From: Cryptosporangium aurantiacum
GTDB lineage: Bacteria; Actinomycetota; Actinomycetes; Mycobacteriales; Cryptosporangiaceae
DNA: 64,000 bases
Reading direction: 5' to 3'
NCBI RefSeq assembly: GCF_900143005.1
Contig: NZ_FRCS01000008.1
Location: 62,001-126,000, forward strand
The notes under the pieces are model-generated. The model worked only from the letters and a program-made list of their open reading frames with translations. It was not told where the DNA came from and did not search any database. Positions 26,308-33,993 of the stretch are shown here, in pieces; position 1 is the stretch's first letter, and the number at the start of each line of letters is the position of its first letter. A program made the position numbers and the translations under genes.

Positions 26308-26335
26308 CTATCGCCGGGCGTCCGGCGAATCTGAG
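26308..26335 (-). promoter_or_regulatory. Motility sigma-type promoter for the 123-residue gene
   Basis: On the minus strand, CTCA (26335-26332), 16 bases, GGCGATAG (26315-26308). One mismatch to GCCGAT. It lies just downstream of the cheW terminator. Confidence 0.55.
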
Positions 26336-26352
26336 AACTCCGGACACGCGAA

Positions 26353-26383
26353 CACGCCGAACCGGCTGCACCGGTTCGGCGTG
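26353..26383. terminator. Terminator after cheW
   Basis: A perfect 13-bp stem (CACGCCGAACCGG / CCGGTTCGGCGTG) with a CTGCA loop begins 10 bases after the cheW stop on the minus strand. Confidence 0.85.
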
Positions 26384-26393
26384 CTCACAGGAC

Positions 26394-26846
26394 CTATCTG
26401 GCCGCGACCTTGGCCGCGTTCGAGGCCGAGTCCACGGCGCGCTTGGCGTCCAGCGCCAGCATCAGCCTGCTGTCGAGCTTGAAGGCGCCGATGATCAGCT
26501 CGCGCACCGGGCCGGCCAGCGTGTCCGGCGGCGGCTCGAACGTGTCGTCCTGCAGCTCGACGACGTCGCCGATCTTGTCGACGAGCAGGCTGATCGGCTC
26601 GTCGTTCTCCGACACGATCACGTTCATCGACGGCTTGGACATGTCCCGGGGCTCCAGCCCCAGCCGCACCCGGAGGTCGACCGCGGCCATCACCTGGCCA
26701 CGCAGGTTGATCAGGCCACCGACCGACTTGTCCGCGAGCGGAACGCGGGTGTACTCGCTGAACCGGAGCACTTCGACGACCTTGGCGACGTCGACCCCGA
26801 ACAGCTGATCGGCGACCTCGAACGTCGTGTATTGACGGCTGGTCAT
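26394..26846 (-). CDS. cheW: Chemotaxis coupling protein CheW
   Basis: A 150-residue single CheW domain: QYTTFEVADQLFGVDVAKVV, EYTRVPLADKSVGGLINLRG, QVMAAVDLRVRLGL and ISLLVDKIGDVVEL. It links CheA to receptors. It lies 52 bases after cheA; the gap contains an 8-bp inverted repeat (GGCCTCCG / CGGAGGCC). A strong terminator follows. Confidence 0.96.
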   Translation of the reverse strand: MTSRQYTTFEVADQLFGVDVAKVVEVLRFSEYTRVPLADKSVGGLINLRGQVMAAVDLRVRLGLEPRDMSKPSMNVIVSENDEPISLLVDKIGDVVELQDDTFEPPPDTLAGPVRELIIGAFKLDSRLMLALDAKRAVDSASNAAKVAAR

Positions 26847-26898
26847 CGGAGGCCTCCGCAGTGAGGATCGGAGCCTCGGAGGCCGTAGGGAAGCACAG

Positions 26899-29217
26899 TC
26901 ATACGCCGCTCATCTCCTCGAGGCCACCGCTGTAGTTCTCCGCGTACTCGTCCATCGCGTCGAAGAAGTTGACGTCAGCGGCCAGGATCGCCTGCCGGAC
27001 GTCGAGCATCTCGGTGACACGCTGCTGGATGACGGCCGAGCCGGTGAGGCCGGAGTCGTCCAGATCGCTGTGAGTGGCCAGCGAGTCCTCGACGATGTCG
27101 ACGATCTTCTCGACGGCGAGCGCGACACTGCGTCCGCGCTCGCTGTACACGACCACCGGCACCGAGTCGCCATCCTCGGCCGGGTACGCGCCGAGCAAGT
27201 GGGCCAGCCGCACCAGCGGCAGGATCCGGCCGCGGTACTGCACGACCTCGCGACTGCCGACCCGCTCGATCTTGTCGACCGGGAACTCCTCCAGCCGGGT
27301 GACCATGTCCAGCGGCACCGCGACCCTGCGGTCGCCGACACCGGTGATGAGCAGCCGGTTGCCGCTGCCGACCCGGCCCTGCGCCTGCTGGGCCTCGGCA
27401 CCGATGCCGGACTTCTCGACGGCCTGGGCCGCCAGCAGCGAACGGCGGGCGAGCGACTGGACGTCGAGGATGAGCGCCACCTTTCCGTCGCCGAGGATCG
27501 TCGACCCCTGGTACACGCCGATGTCCTTGAGCAGCGCCGCGAGCGGCTTGACCACGATCTCCTCGGTGTTCAGGACGCGGTCGACGACCAGGCCGAACCG
27601 CCGTCCCTCCGCCTGGAGGACCGCGATGTAGACGTCCTTGTCGTTCGAGCCGACCGGCAGCCCGAGCGTCTCGTCGAGCCGGACCAGCGGCAGCAGCTTG
27701 CCCCGGAGCCGGTAGACCGGCGCACCCGAGACGTGCTCGATATTCTTGTCCGAGGAGCCGTCGACGAAGACCAGTTCGTCGACCGCGATCTGCGGGATTG
27801 CGTACTGCTCGGTGCTGCACTCGACGGTCAGCGCCTGGATGATCGCCAGCGTCAGCGGGATCGTCAGCCGCCAGGTCGTCCCCCGGCCGGGGGTCGAGTC
27901 GACGTCGACCGTGCCGCCGATCTTCTCGATGTTGGTCTTCACCACATCCATGCCGACGCCGCGGCCGGAGACGTTCGTGACCTTCTTCGCGGTCGAGAAG
28001 CCCGGCTGGAACAGCAGCTGGAGGATATCGGAGGTCTCCATCCGGGCCAGCTGGTCGCGGGTGATCACACCGCGGTCGAGCGCGGTGCTCGCCACCCGGT
28101 CCGGGTCGATGCCTGCGCCGTCGTCGGCCACCTCGACGACCACGTGGCCGCCCTCGTGGTACGCGCGCAGCGTCAGCGTGCCCTCGGGGTTCTTCCCGGC
28201 GGCGCGGCGGACGTCCGGCGGCTCGATGCCGTGGTCGACCGCGTTGCGGACGAGGTGGGTCAGCGGGTCCTTCACCGACTCCAAGAGGCTCCGGTCGAGC
28301 TCGGTCTCCCGGCCCTCCATCGCCAGCTTGATCTGCCGCCCGAGCTGGCTCGACAGGTCGCGGACGACTCGGGGCAGCTTCGACCAGATCTGGTCGATCG
28401 GCTGCATCCGGGTCTTCATCACGCTTTCCTGCAGCTCGGACGTGATGAGGTTGAGCCGCTGGGTGGTCCGGGTCAGCGCCGGGTCGGACATCTCGCTGAC
28501 GCCACGCACGAGCTGGTTGCGGGTGAGCACCAGCTCGCCGACCAGCCGCATCAGCGCGTCGAGCAGGTCGACGTCCACTCGGATCGAGCTCTCGGCGACG
28601 CTGCGGCGCTGCGGGGCGTTCCCCTCCTCGCCGGGCTCCGGGGCGCCCGGTGGGGGCGTCAGCCCGGCGCGCGGCGCGGGGACCGGTGCCTTGCCGACCG
28701 GCTCGGGCTCGGGCTCGGGTTCCAGCTCCGCCTCGACCGTGTCGTCGGCGACCGCCTCTGGCTCGGTCTCTGCGAGCGTCTCCTCGGCGGGCGGCGGTGC
28801 CGCCGGAGCGGCGGCCTTGGGCTTGCCGGACCCGTCCTCGATGCACGCGGTCACCGCTTCGATGGCGGGCTGGACGTCGATGTCGCCCTCGGCGCCGGAC
28901 TCCTCGATCGAGGTGAGCAGAGCGCGCACGCTGTCGACCATGCGGAGCAGCGCGTCGGCGCTCTCGACGTTCATCGACTGAGCGCCGTCCCGCAGCCGGG
29001 ACAGCAGGGACTCACCGGCGTGCGTCACCGTCTCCAGACGGTGGAACGCCAGGAAGCCGCTGGTGCCTTTGATCGTGTGGATCGTGCGGAAGATGCTCGA
29101 CAGCAGCTCACGGGAGTCGGGGTGCTGCTCCAGCGCGACCAGGTCCCGGTCGAGCTGATCGAGGTTCTCGTGGCTCTCGACCAGGAACTCTTGAACGATG
29201 TCGTCCAACTCGTCCAC
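26899..29217 (-). CDS. cheA: Chemotaxis histidine kinase CheA with two CheW-like domains
   Basis: A 772-residue CheA: Hpt domain (1-110) with His47 in RTIHTIKGTSGF, an acidic/Pro-rich stretch (about 130-205) instead of a clear P2 domain, dimerisation helices (about 210-290), HATPase (DPLTHLVRNAVDHGIEPPD, ADDGAGIDP, GRGVGMDVVKTNIEKIGG), then two CheW-like domains (about 460-600 and 620-750: LVRLDETLGL; NRLLITGVGDRRVAVPLDMV). Classical CheA has one. It phosphorylates CheY and CheB. GTG 29217 has a GAGGGAGA ribosome site and matches family N-termini (DELDDIVQEFLVESHENLD). Codes first in cheA-cheW. Confidence 0.95.
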   Translation of the reverse strand: MDELDDIVQEFLVESHENLDQLDRDLVALEQHPDSRELLSSIFRTIHTIKGTSGFLAFHRLETVTHAGESLLSRLRDGAQSMNVESADALLRMVDSVRALLTSIEESGAEGDIDVQPAIEAVTACIEDGSGKPKAAAPAAPPPAEETLAETEPEAVADDTVEAELEPEPEPEPVGKAPVPAPRAGLTPPPGAPEPGEEGNAPQRRSVAESSIRVDVDLLDALMRLVGELVLTRNQLVRGVSEMSDPALTRTTQRLNLITSELQESVMKTRMQPIDQIWSKLPRVVRDLSSQLGRQIKLAMEGRETELDRSLLESVKDPLTHLVRNAVDHGIEPPDVRRAAGKNPEGTLTLRAYHEGGHVVVEVADDGAGIDPDRVASTALDRGVITRDQLARMETSDILQLLFQPGFSTAKKVTNVSGRGVGMDVVKTNIEKIGGTVDVDSTPGRGTTWRLTIPLTLAIIQALTVECSTEQYAIPQIAVDELVFVDGSSDKNIEHVSGAPVYRLRGKLLPLVRLDETLGLPVGSNDKDVYIAVLQAEGRRFGLVVDRVLNTEEIVVKPLAALLKDIGVYQGSTILGDGKVALILDVQSLARRSLLAAQAVEKSGIGAEAQQAQGRVGSGNRLLITGVGDRRVAVPLDMVTRLEEFPVDKIERVGSREVVQYRGRILPLVRLAHLLGAYPAEDGDSVPVVVYSERGRSVALAVEKIVDIVEDSLATHSDLDDSGLTGSAVIQQRVTEMLDVRQAILAADVNFFDAMDEYAENYSGGLEEMSGV

Positions 29218-29244
29218 GTTTGTCTCCCTCTGTCGTCGCGGCTT

Positions 29245-29272
29245 CCATCGACGCGACAGGCGTTCACCTGAG
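29245..29272 (-). promoter_or_regulatory. Motility sigma-type promoter for cheA-cheW
   Basis: On the minus strand, CTCA (29272-29269), 16 bases, GTCGATGG (29252-29245), 27 bases before the cheA GTG. One mismatch to GCCGAT. Confidence 0.55.
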
Positions 29273-29297
29273 GGAAAGGCGCGCCCGGGCACCGTCG

Positions 29298-29321
29298 AGC
29301 GAAATCTGCACCCGTTTCGCT
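29298..29321. promoter_or_regulatory. Inverted repeats in the cheA / response-regulator divergent region
   Basis: AGCGAAA (29298-29304) and TTTCGCT (29315-29321) form a 7-bp inverted repeat with a 10-base spacer. A second imperfect pair, ATCTGAAA (29330-29337) and TTTCAGGT (29351-29358), follows. Both look like operator sites upstream of the + strand response regulator; the binding protein is unknown. Confidence 0.4.
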
Positions 29322-29393
29322 ATCATTACATCTGAAATGCCCGTTCCCCGTTTCAGGTCCAGGAACGAGGCCCGACCGCGGGGAGCGACGGCT

Positions 29394-29762
29394 ATGAGCA
29401 CGGTTCTGATCGCCGACGACGATCCGGACATTCTGGCGCTGGTGACGTTCAAGGTGAAACAAGCCGGGTACACGCTCATCACCGCGACCGACGGCGCCGC
29501 GGCGCTGGCCGCTGCCCGCGAGACCACGCCCGACCTGGTCGTGCTCGATGTGTCGATGCCGCGGATGTCCGGACTCGAAGTGTGCCGTGAACTGCGCGCG
29601 GACGCGGCCACCGCGAAGGTGCCGGTGCTGCTACTGACCGCGCGGGCGCAGGAGGCGGACATCGAGGCCGGCTTCGACGTCGGAGCCGACGACTACGTCG
29701 TGAAGCCGTTCAGCCCCCGCGAACTCGTCGCACGAATCGCCGCGATCCTGGGTCCGGCGTAA
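29394..29762 (+). CDS. Single-domain response regulator
   Basis: A 122-residue receiver domain: acidic residues (IADDDPD), Asp52 (VLDVSMPRMSGLEVC), Thr in LLTARAQE and Lys in VVKPFSPREL. The PFSPREL ending is more like OmpR/PilH-type receivers than CheY. It is transcribed away from cheA and ends 4 bases from the convergent sensor kinase gene, its possible partner. ATG 29394 follows GGGAGCGA. Confidence 0.88.
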   Translation: MSTVLIADDDPDILALVTFKVKQAGYTLITATDGAAALAAARETTPDLVVLDVSMPRMSGLEVCRELRADAATAKVPVLLLTARAQEADIEAGFDVGADDYVVKPFSPRELVARIAAILGPA

Positions 29763-29766
29763 CGCC

Positions 29767-31872
29767 TCAGGAGAGCAAGGAGCGGGTCAGTGCTCTGGCC
29801 TTCGCGGCACGGATCGCGCTGTCGGCGGGGGTGGACTCGTCTTCACCGTCGTCGCTGGGCGCGCCGACGGCTCGGGGCAGTACGAGCGTGAGCATCGTCC
29901 CCTCGCCCGCCGCGCTGCGCAGCGTCACCTCACCGCCGTGCCGCTCGACGATCGAACGCGCGATCGCCAGCCCCAGGCCCGTGCCCTGGATCGCGCTCGC
30001 CACCGCGTTCGACGCCCGCTGGAACGGCTGGAACAGCCTCTCCTGGTCCGACACCGGGATCCCGATCCCGGTGTCGGTGATCTCCACGATCACCCGATCG
30101 GCTCGCTCGGGCCGCGCGACCACGCGTACGGTCCCGCCGGCCGGCGTGAACTTCACCGCGTTGCCGACGAGGTTCAGCAGCACCCGCTCGAGCTGACGGG
30201 CGTCGCCGTTCACCGCGAGGTCGGTGGCCGCGTCGCACTCCAGCGTGAGCCCGGACCCGGCCGCCACCGGCCCGAACACCCCACGCACGCTCTCGACCAG
30301 CGACGCGATCTCCACCCTGGTCGCGGTCATCTCCAGGCTGCCGGACCCGATCCGGGAGAGCGTGAGCAGGTCACCGACCAGCTCACGCAACCGCTCGGCG
30401 TTGCGCTCGACCACCTTCAGGCTGCGCTCCTGCGCCTCGGTCAGCTCACCCTGATCGCCGGAGAGCAGGATCTCCAGGTAACCGAGGATGCTGGTCAGCG
30501 GGGTCCGCAACTCGTGCGACACGGTGGAGATGAAGTCGGTCTTCTGCCGGTCCAGGTCCTGGAAACGCTCGGCGAGTTCCCGCTGGTGCCCGTAGACCTG
30601 GGCGACGTGCAACCCGCGGCCTGCGTCGGCAGCGACCGCCTCCAGCAGCGCCCGCTCGTCGCCGGTCCAGGTGCGCGCCGCGTCGGCCTGCACGAGGACG
30701 ATGAGGCCGGACGCCTCCCCGTCCACGGCAAAACCGGTCAGCAGACACGACCGGGCTCCCCCGGCCGCCAGCACCGCCGCCGCCAGCACACGGTCGGGCG
30801 CGTCCGGCTGCGCCGGCGCCGATCGGTCAGCCCACACGCTGTTGCGTGGCCACGGCGTCGCGGCGGTGGCCTCGCGGAACGCTTCGACCGAGGGCGGCGT
30901 CCGACCCTGGCGGTTCCAGAGCCGGTCGACGGAGCTCGCCGATCCCCCCTCGGCGAGCCGCACGTAGACGTAGTCGACGCCGAGCGCGACACCCAGCCCC
31001 GCTACGACCTGGTCGAGGATCGCGTCCCGGTCCAGCGAACCGCTCACGCTCGCCCCGAGGTCGTGGGCCTCCTGGCGAATCCGGGCCCGATCGGCCTCCG
31101 ACGAGCGCAGCCGTTCGCTCTCGTCCGCCAGCTCGTTGATCTCCCGGACGACCTTCCGTACCTCGGGCGGCCCGGTGACGCGGCCGCGCGCCGATCGGTC
31201 GCCGCGGTTGAGGCGCGCGAGCGTGGTCCGGATGTTCTCCAGCGGCGTGACGAACAGCCGGGTGGTCCGGAGCCCGAGTACGAGCGCGACGACCGCGGCC
31301 AGGATCGTGAGCAGCGCGGTCACCACGTCGCTGACCAGCGTGATCGTCCGGAACCGGTCGAGCACGGTCGTGCGCTGCGCGTGGAACTCGGCGCTGACCT
31401 GAGTGTTCACGGCGCGCAGCTGGTCGAACAGCGCCTTGCCGCGCGCGACCGCAGCGGCGGACCCGGGGTCCCTACCCGCCGGGGAACCGGCCAGCGGAGC
31501 CGCGAACGCCAGCCAGGCATCCGCGCGCGCAACCTGCGTCGCCACCAGCGCCCGGAGCGCGTCGGTCCCGGAATCGTCGGCCGCGTCGACCACGACGTCC
31601 CGCGCGGCGGGGTACTGCGCGATCCCGCGGCGATACGGCTCGAGGAACGACCGCTCGCCGGTCAGCTGGTAACCACGCAGACCGGTCTCGGCGTCGGTGA
31701 GGGCCTGGAGCAGCGCAGCGTTGGCCGCAGTGGCGTTCGCGGCGCGCCCGATCGTCGCGTCGACGTTCGTCGCGAGGTACTGGCCGACCGCCAGCCGGGC
31801 ACCACCGAGCAGCAGGAGGAGCGCTACGAGCGCACCGAACCCTGCGCGGAGGATGCTCGCCGTCGAGGTCAT
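29767..31872 (-). CDS. Membrane sensor histidine kinase, CHASE3-HAMP-GAF
   Basis: The 701-residue protein has a first membrane span (about 7-28), a periplasmic CHASE3 domain (DAETGLRGYQLTGERSFLEP), a second span (about 180-205), HAMP (about 205-260), a GAF-like domain (about 275-420), HisKA with the phospho-His (DFISTVSHELRTPLTSILGY) and HATPase (LLNLVGNAVKFTPAGG, ITDTGIGIP, GTGLGLAIARSIVERHGG). Its signal is unknown. It meets the 122-residue response regulator gene end to end, so they may be partners. Confidence 0.92.
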   Translation of the reverse strand: MTSTASILRAGFGALVALLLLLGGARLAVGQYLATNVDATIGRAANATAANAALLQALTDAETGLRGYQLTGERSFLEPYRRGIAQYPAARDVVVDAADDSGTDALRALVATQVARADAWLAFAAPLAGSPAGRDPGSAAAVARGKALFDQLRAVNTQVSAEFHAQRTTVLDRFRTITLVSDVVTALLTILAAVVALVLGLRTTRLFVTPLENIRTTLARLNRGDRSARGRVTGPPEVRKVVREINELADESERLRSSEADRARIRQEAHDLGASVSGSLDRDAILDQVVAGLGVALGVDYVYVRLAEGGSASSVDRLWNRQGRTPPSVEAFREATAATPWPRNSVWADRSAPAQPDAPDRVLAAAVLAAGGARSCLLTGFAVDGEASGLIVLVQADAARTWTGDERALLEAVAADAGRGLHVAQVYGHQRELAERFQDLDRQKTDFISTVSHELRTPLTSILGYLEILLSGDQGELTEAQERSLKVVERNAERLRELVGDLLTLSRIGSGSLEMTATRVEIASLVESVRGVFGPVAAGSGLTLECDAATDLAVNGDARQLERVLLNLVGNAVKFTPAGGTVRVVARPERADRVIVEITDTGIGIPVSDQERLFQPFQRASNAVASAIQGTGLGLAIARSIVERHGGEVTLRSAAGEGTMLTLVLPRAVGAPSDDGEDESTPADSAIRAAKARALTRSLLS

Positions 31873-31923
31873 AGGCCGGTGTTACCACCCCTTCGTTACA
31901 GCGAGTCCGTTTCACCCCGATTT

Positions 31924-31951
31924 ATTATGTAACACGCTACTTGCCAGGCAA
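31924..31951 (-). promoter_or_regulatory. Sigma-70-like promoter for the sensor kinase
   Basis: On the minus strand, TTGCCT (31951-31946), 16 bases, CATAAT (31929-31924), about 50 bases before the kinase ATG. The -35 is embedded in a perfect 13-base palindrome, CTTGCCAGGCAAG (31940-31952), that could be an operator. The locally AT-rich TTTATTATGTAA is unusual for this window. Confidence 0.45.
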
Positions 31952-31977
31952 GGGAGGCGTGCCCGCACACTGATGCG

Positions 31978-32097
31978 GTGATCTGTTCCGCCTGTCGCGA
32001 AGGTCGCCACTCCGAGTGCCGCGGCGGTAACTGGTGCGCATGCCAGCACCGCCCGCCGCGCCCACCACAACGCCCGACCGGTCCCAGCACGGAATAG
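31978..32097 (+). CDS. 39-residue Cys-rich zinc-ribbon-like protein
   Basis: The predicted peptide begins MICSACREGRHSECRGG and continues NWCACQHRPPRPPQR before TAG. Five Cys and two His are spaced CxxC, HxxC, CxCxH, as in small metal-binding zinc ribbons, and short actinobacterial proteins of this pattern are familiar to me. It ends 2 bases from the convergent zapE stop. The start is uncertain: GTG 31978 has no close ribosome site (AGGGAGG is 20 bases upstream). Function unknown. Confidence 0.6.
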   Translation: MICSACREGRHSECRGGNWCACQHRPPRPPQRPTGPSTE

Positions 32098-32099
32098 CG

Positions 32100-33131
32100 C
32101 TAGCCGGCCGCCCGAGCCAGGGCGGTGAGCCGCGAGAGCGCACGCAGGTACTTCTTGCGGTAGCCGCCGGCCAGCATCTCCGGGGTGAAGATCTGGTCGA
32201 CCGGGCAGCCGGACGCGTGAACCGGCAGGCTGCGGTCGTAGAGCCGGTCGACGAGGACCACGACCCGGAGTGCGGTGTTCTGGTCCGGGACGGGCGTCAA
32301 CCCGGTCAGCCCCACCGACTCGACGCCGTCGAGCAGCGCGCCGTACCGGGACGGGTGCAGCGTGGCCAGGTGCGCGAGCAGCGTCGGCCAGTCGTCGGCG
32401 GTCGCCGTCGGGTCCGCCGCGACCCGGTCCCGCACGACAGCCTCGTCCAGCGGCTCCGGCGCGTCCACCGCGTCCCGGTGCCGGTAGTCCGGACCGTCCA
32501 CGCGGACGGCGTCGAACTGCTGGGACAGGGCCTGGATCTCGCGCAGGAAGTCCTCGGCCGCGAAGCGGCCCTCGCCGAGCTTGTCCGGCAGCGTGTTCGA
32601 CGTCGCGGCGAGCGCGACCCCGCGCTCCACCAGCCGGGTCAGCAGCGACGAGACGAGCACGGTGTCGCCCGGGTCGTCCAGCTCGAACTCGTCGACGCAG
32701 AGCAGCCGCAGCGACCCGAGCGCGTCCACGGTGCCGCCGAAACCGAGCGCACCGACCAGGTGGGTCAGCTCGACGAACGTCCCGTACCCGGCCGGTTTCG
32801 GTGCGGCGTGCCAGAGCGACGTGAGCAGGTGGGTCTTACCGACGCCGAAGCCACCGTCCAGGTAGATTCCCGGACGTCCGGCACGCGCGGGCGCCGCGCG
32901 CCGGAACAGGCTCTTGCGGGGCGGCGGAGCAGCCAGCCGCTCGGCAAACCCGCGCATCGCCGCGAGCGCGGCGGCCTGCGACGGCTCGTTCGGATCCGGC
33001 CGGTAGGTCTCGAAGCGCGCGTCCGCGAACCGGGGCGGCGGCACCAGTTCGGCCACGAGCCGCGCGGGGGCGACCTGCGGTTGCCGGTCGGAAAGCCGGC
33101 GGGAGCGGACGTCGACTGCGGGCTCGGACAC
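32100..33131 (-). CDS. zapE: ZapE/AFG1-family ATPase
   Basis: A 343-residue P-loop ATPase: Walker A in YLDGGFGVGKTHLLTSLWHA, Walker B in LRLLCVDEFELDDPGD, sensor-like VALAATSNTLPDKLGEGRF, and AFG1/ZapE ending. ZapE in proteobacteria acts at the division ring; AFG1 relatives assist proteolysis of membrane proteins. The actinobacterial role is not defined. It is monocistronic here, divergent from the RibD-type reductase gene. Confidence 0.88.
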   Translation of the reverse strand: MSEPAVDVRSRRLSDRQPQVAPARLVAELVPPPRFADARFETYRPDPNEPSQAAALAAMRGFAERLAAPPPRKSLFRRAAPARAGRPGIYLDGGFGVGKTHLLTSLWHAAPKPAGYGTFVELTHLVGALGFGGTVDALGSLRLLCVDEFELDDPGDTVLVSSLLTRLVERGVALAATSNTLPDKLGEGRFAAEDFLREIQALSQQFDAVRVDGPDYRHRDAVDAPEPLDEAVVRDRVAADPTATADDWPTLLAHLATLHPSRYGALLDGVESVGLTGLTPVPDQNTALRVVVLVDRLYDRSLPVHASGCPVDQIFTPEMLAGGYRKKYLRALSRLTALARAAG

Positions 33132-33223
33132 GGTACGAGCCTACGGTCGGGCGGCCCCCCGGCCCACCGGGCAGCGCGATGACCTCGCGCACAGCGCCCG
33201 GCGGCCGATGGTGGGATGGCACG

Positions 33224-33988
33224 ATGCGTGTTCTCTACTCCGCGTCCGCGCCGCCGTCGGCCGTCGAACTGGACGACGCCGCGCTCGAGCGCCTGTACGC
33301 GACCGACCGCGACGTCCCCCGGCTGCGAATGAACTTCGTGGCGAGCGCGGACGGCGCGGTCAGCGTCGACGGGCTCTCCGCCGGTCTGTCCAGCCCGGCC
33401 GACAAGCGGGTGTTCAAGGTCCTCCGCGGGTGGTGCGACGGGCTCGTCGTCGCCGCGGGCACGGTCCTGGCCGAGGACTACGGCCCGGTGACGCTGGACG
33501 CCGACCGACGCGCCCGCCGGGTCGCGGCCGGGCTCGCGCCCACGCCGACGCTGGTGGTGGTGTCCGGCGCGCTGTCGATCGATCCGACCCATGCGTCGCT
33601 GGCCAAGGCACCGGTAAGGCCAATCGTCGTCACCGGCCCGGACTCCCCCGCCGACCGGCGCGCGGCGCTGGCGGAGGTCGCCGACGTCCTGGTGCTGGGC
33701 CGGCCGGGCCTGGGCGTCGACCTCGCCGCGGCCAGGGACGCGCTGCACGAGCGTGGGCTGAGCCAGTTGCTCTGCGAGGGCGGTCCGCGGCTGTTCGCCG
33801 GGCTGACCGCCGCGGACCGCGTCGACGAGGTCTGTCTGACGGTGAGTCCGCTGCTGGCCGGGGGTGGCCCCGGGCGGATCAGCATCGGCCCGCACACGCC
33901 CGACCCCCGAGAACTGGCCCTGGCGCACGTCGTCGAAGACGCGAGCGTGCTTTTGCTGCGCTATTGTCGCCCGGCTCTGCTTCACTGA
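33224..33988 (+). CDS. RibD C-terminal-type reductase
   Basis: The 254-residue protein is a stand-alone RibD_C domain (fold of dihydrofolate reductase): RMNFVASADGAVSVDGLSAG, VFKVLRGWCDGLVVAAGTVL, LLCEGGPRLFAGLTAADRVD and EVCLTVSPLLAGG. RibD_C enzymes reduce the riboflavin precursor with NADPH, but many actinobacterial stand-alone copies are of unknown substrate. ATG 33224 was preferred to 33179 because of the GGTGGGATGG site before it. It leads a likely operon with the ligase (6-base gap). Confidence 0.85.
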   Translation: MRVLYSASAPPSAVELDDAALERLYATDRDVPRLRMNFVASADGAVSVDGLSAGLSSPADKRVFKVLRGWCDGLVVAAGTVLAEDYGPVTLDADRRARRVAAGLAPTPTLVVVSGALSIDPTHASLAKAPVRPIVVTGPDSPADRRAALAEVADVLVLGRPGLGVDLAAARDALHERGLSQLLCEGGPRLFAGLTAADRVDEVCLTVSPLLAGGGPGRISIGPHTPDPRELALAHVVEDASVLLLRYCRPALLH

Positions 33989-33993
33989 CCGCC

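Noticed and set aside
26847-26898. CCGATGA after CTCA in the cheA-cheW gap as another motility promoter
   Set aside because: The spacing is about 12 bases, not 16, and cheW is probably co-transcribed with cheA.
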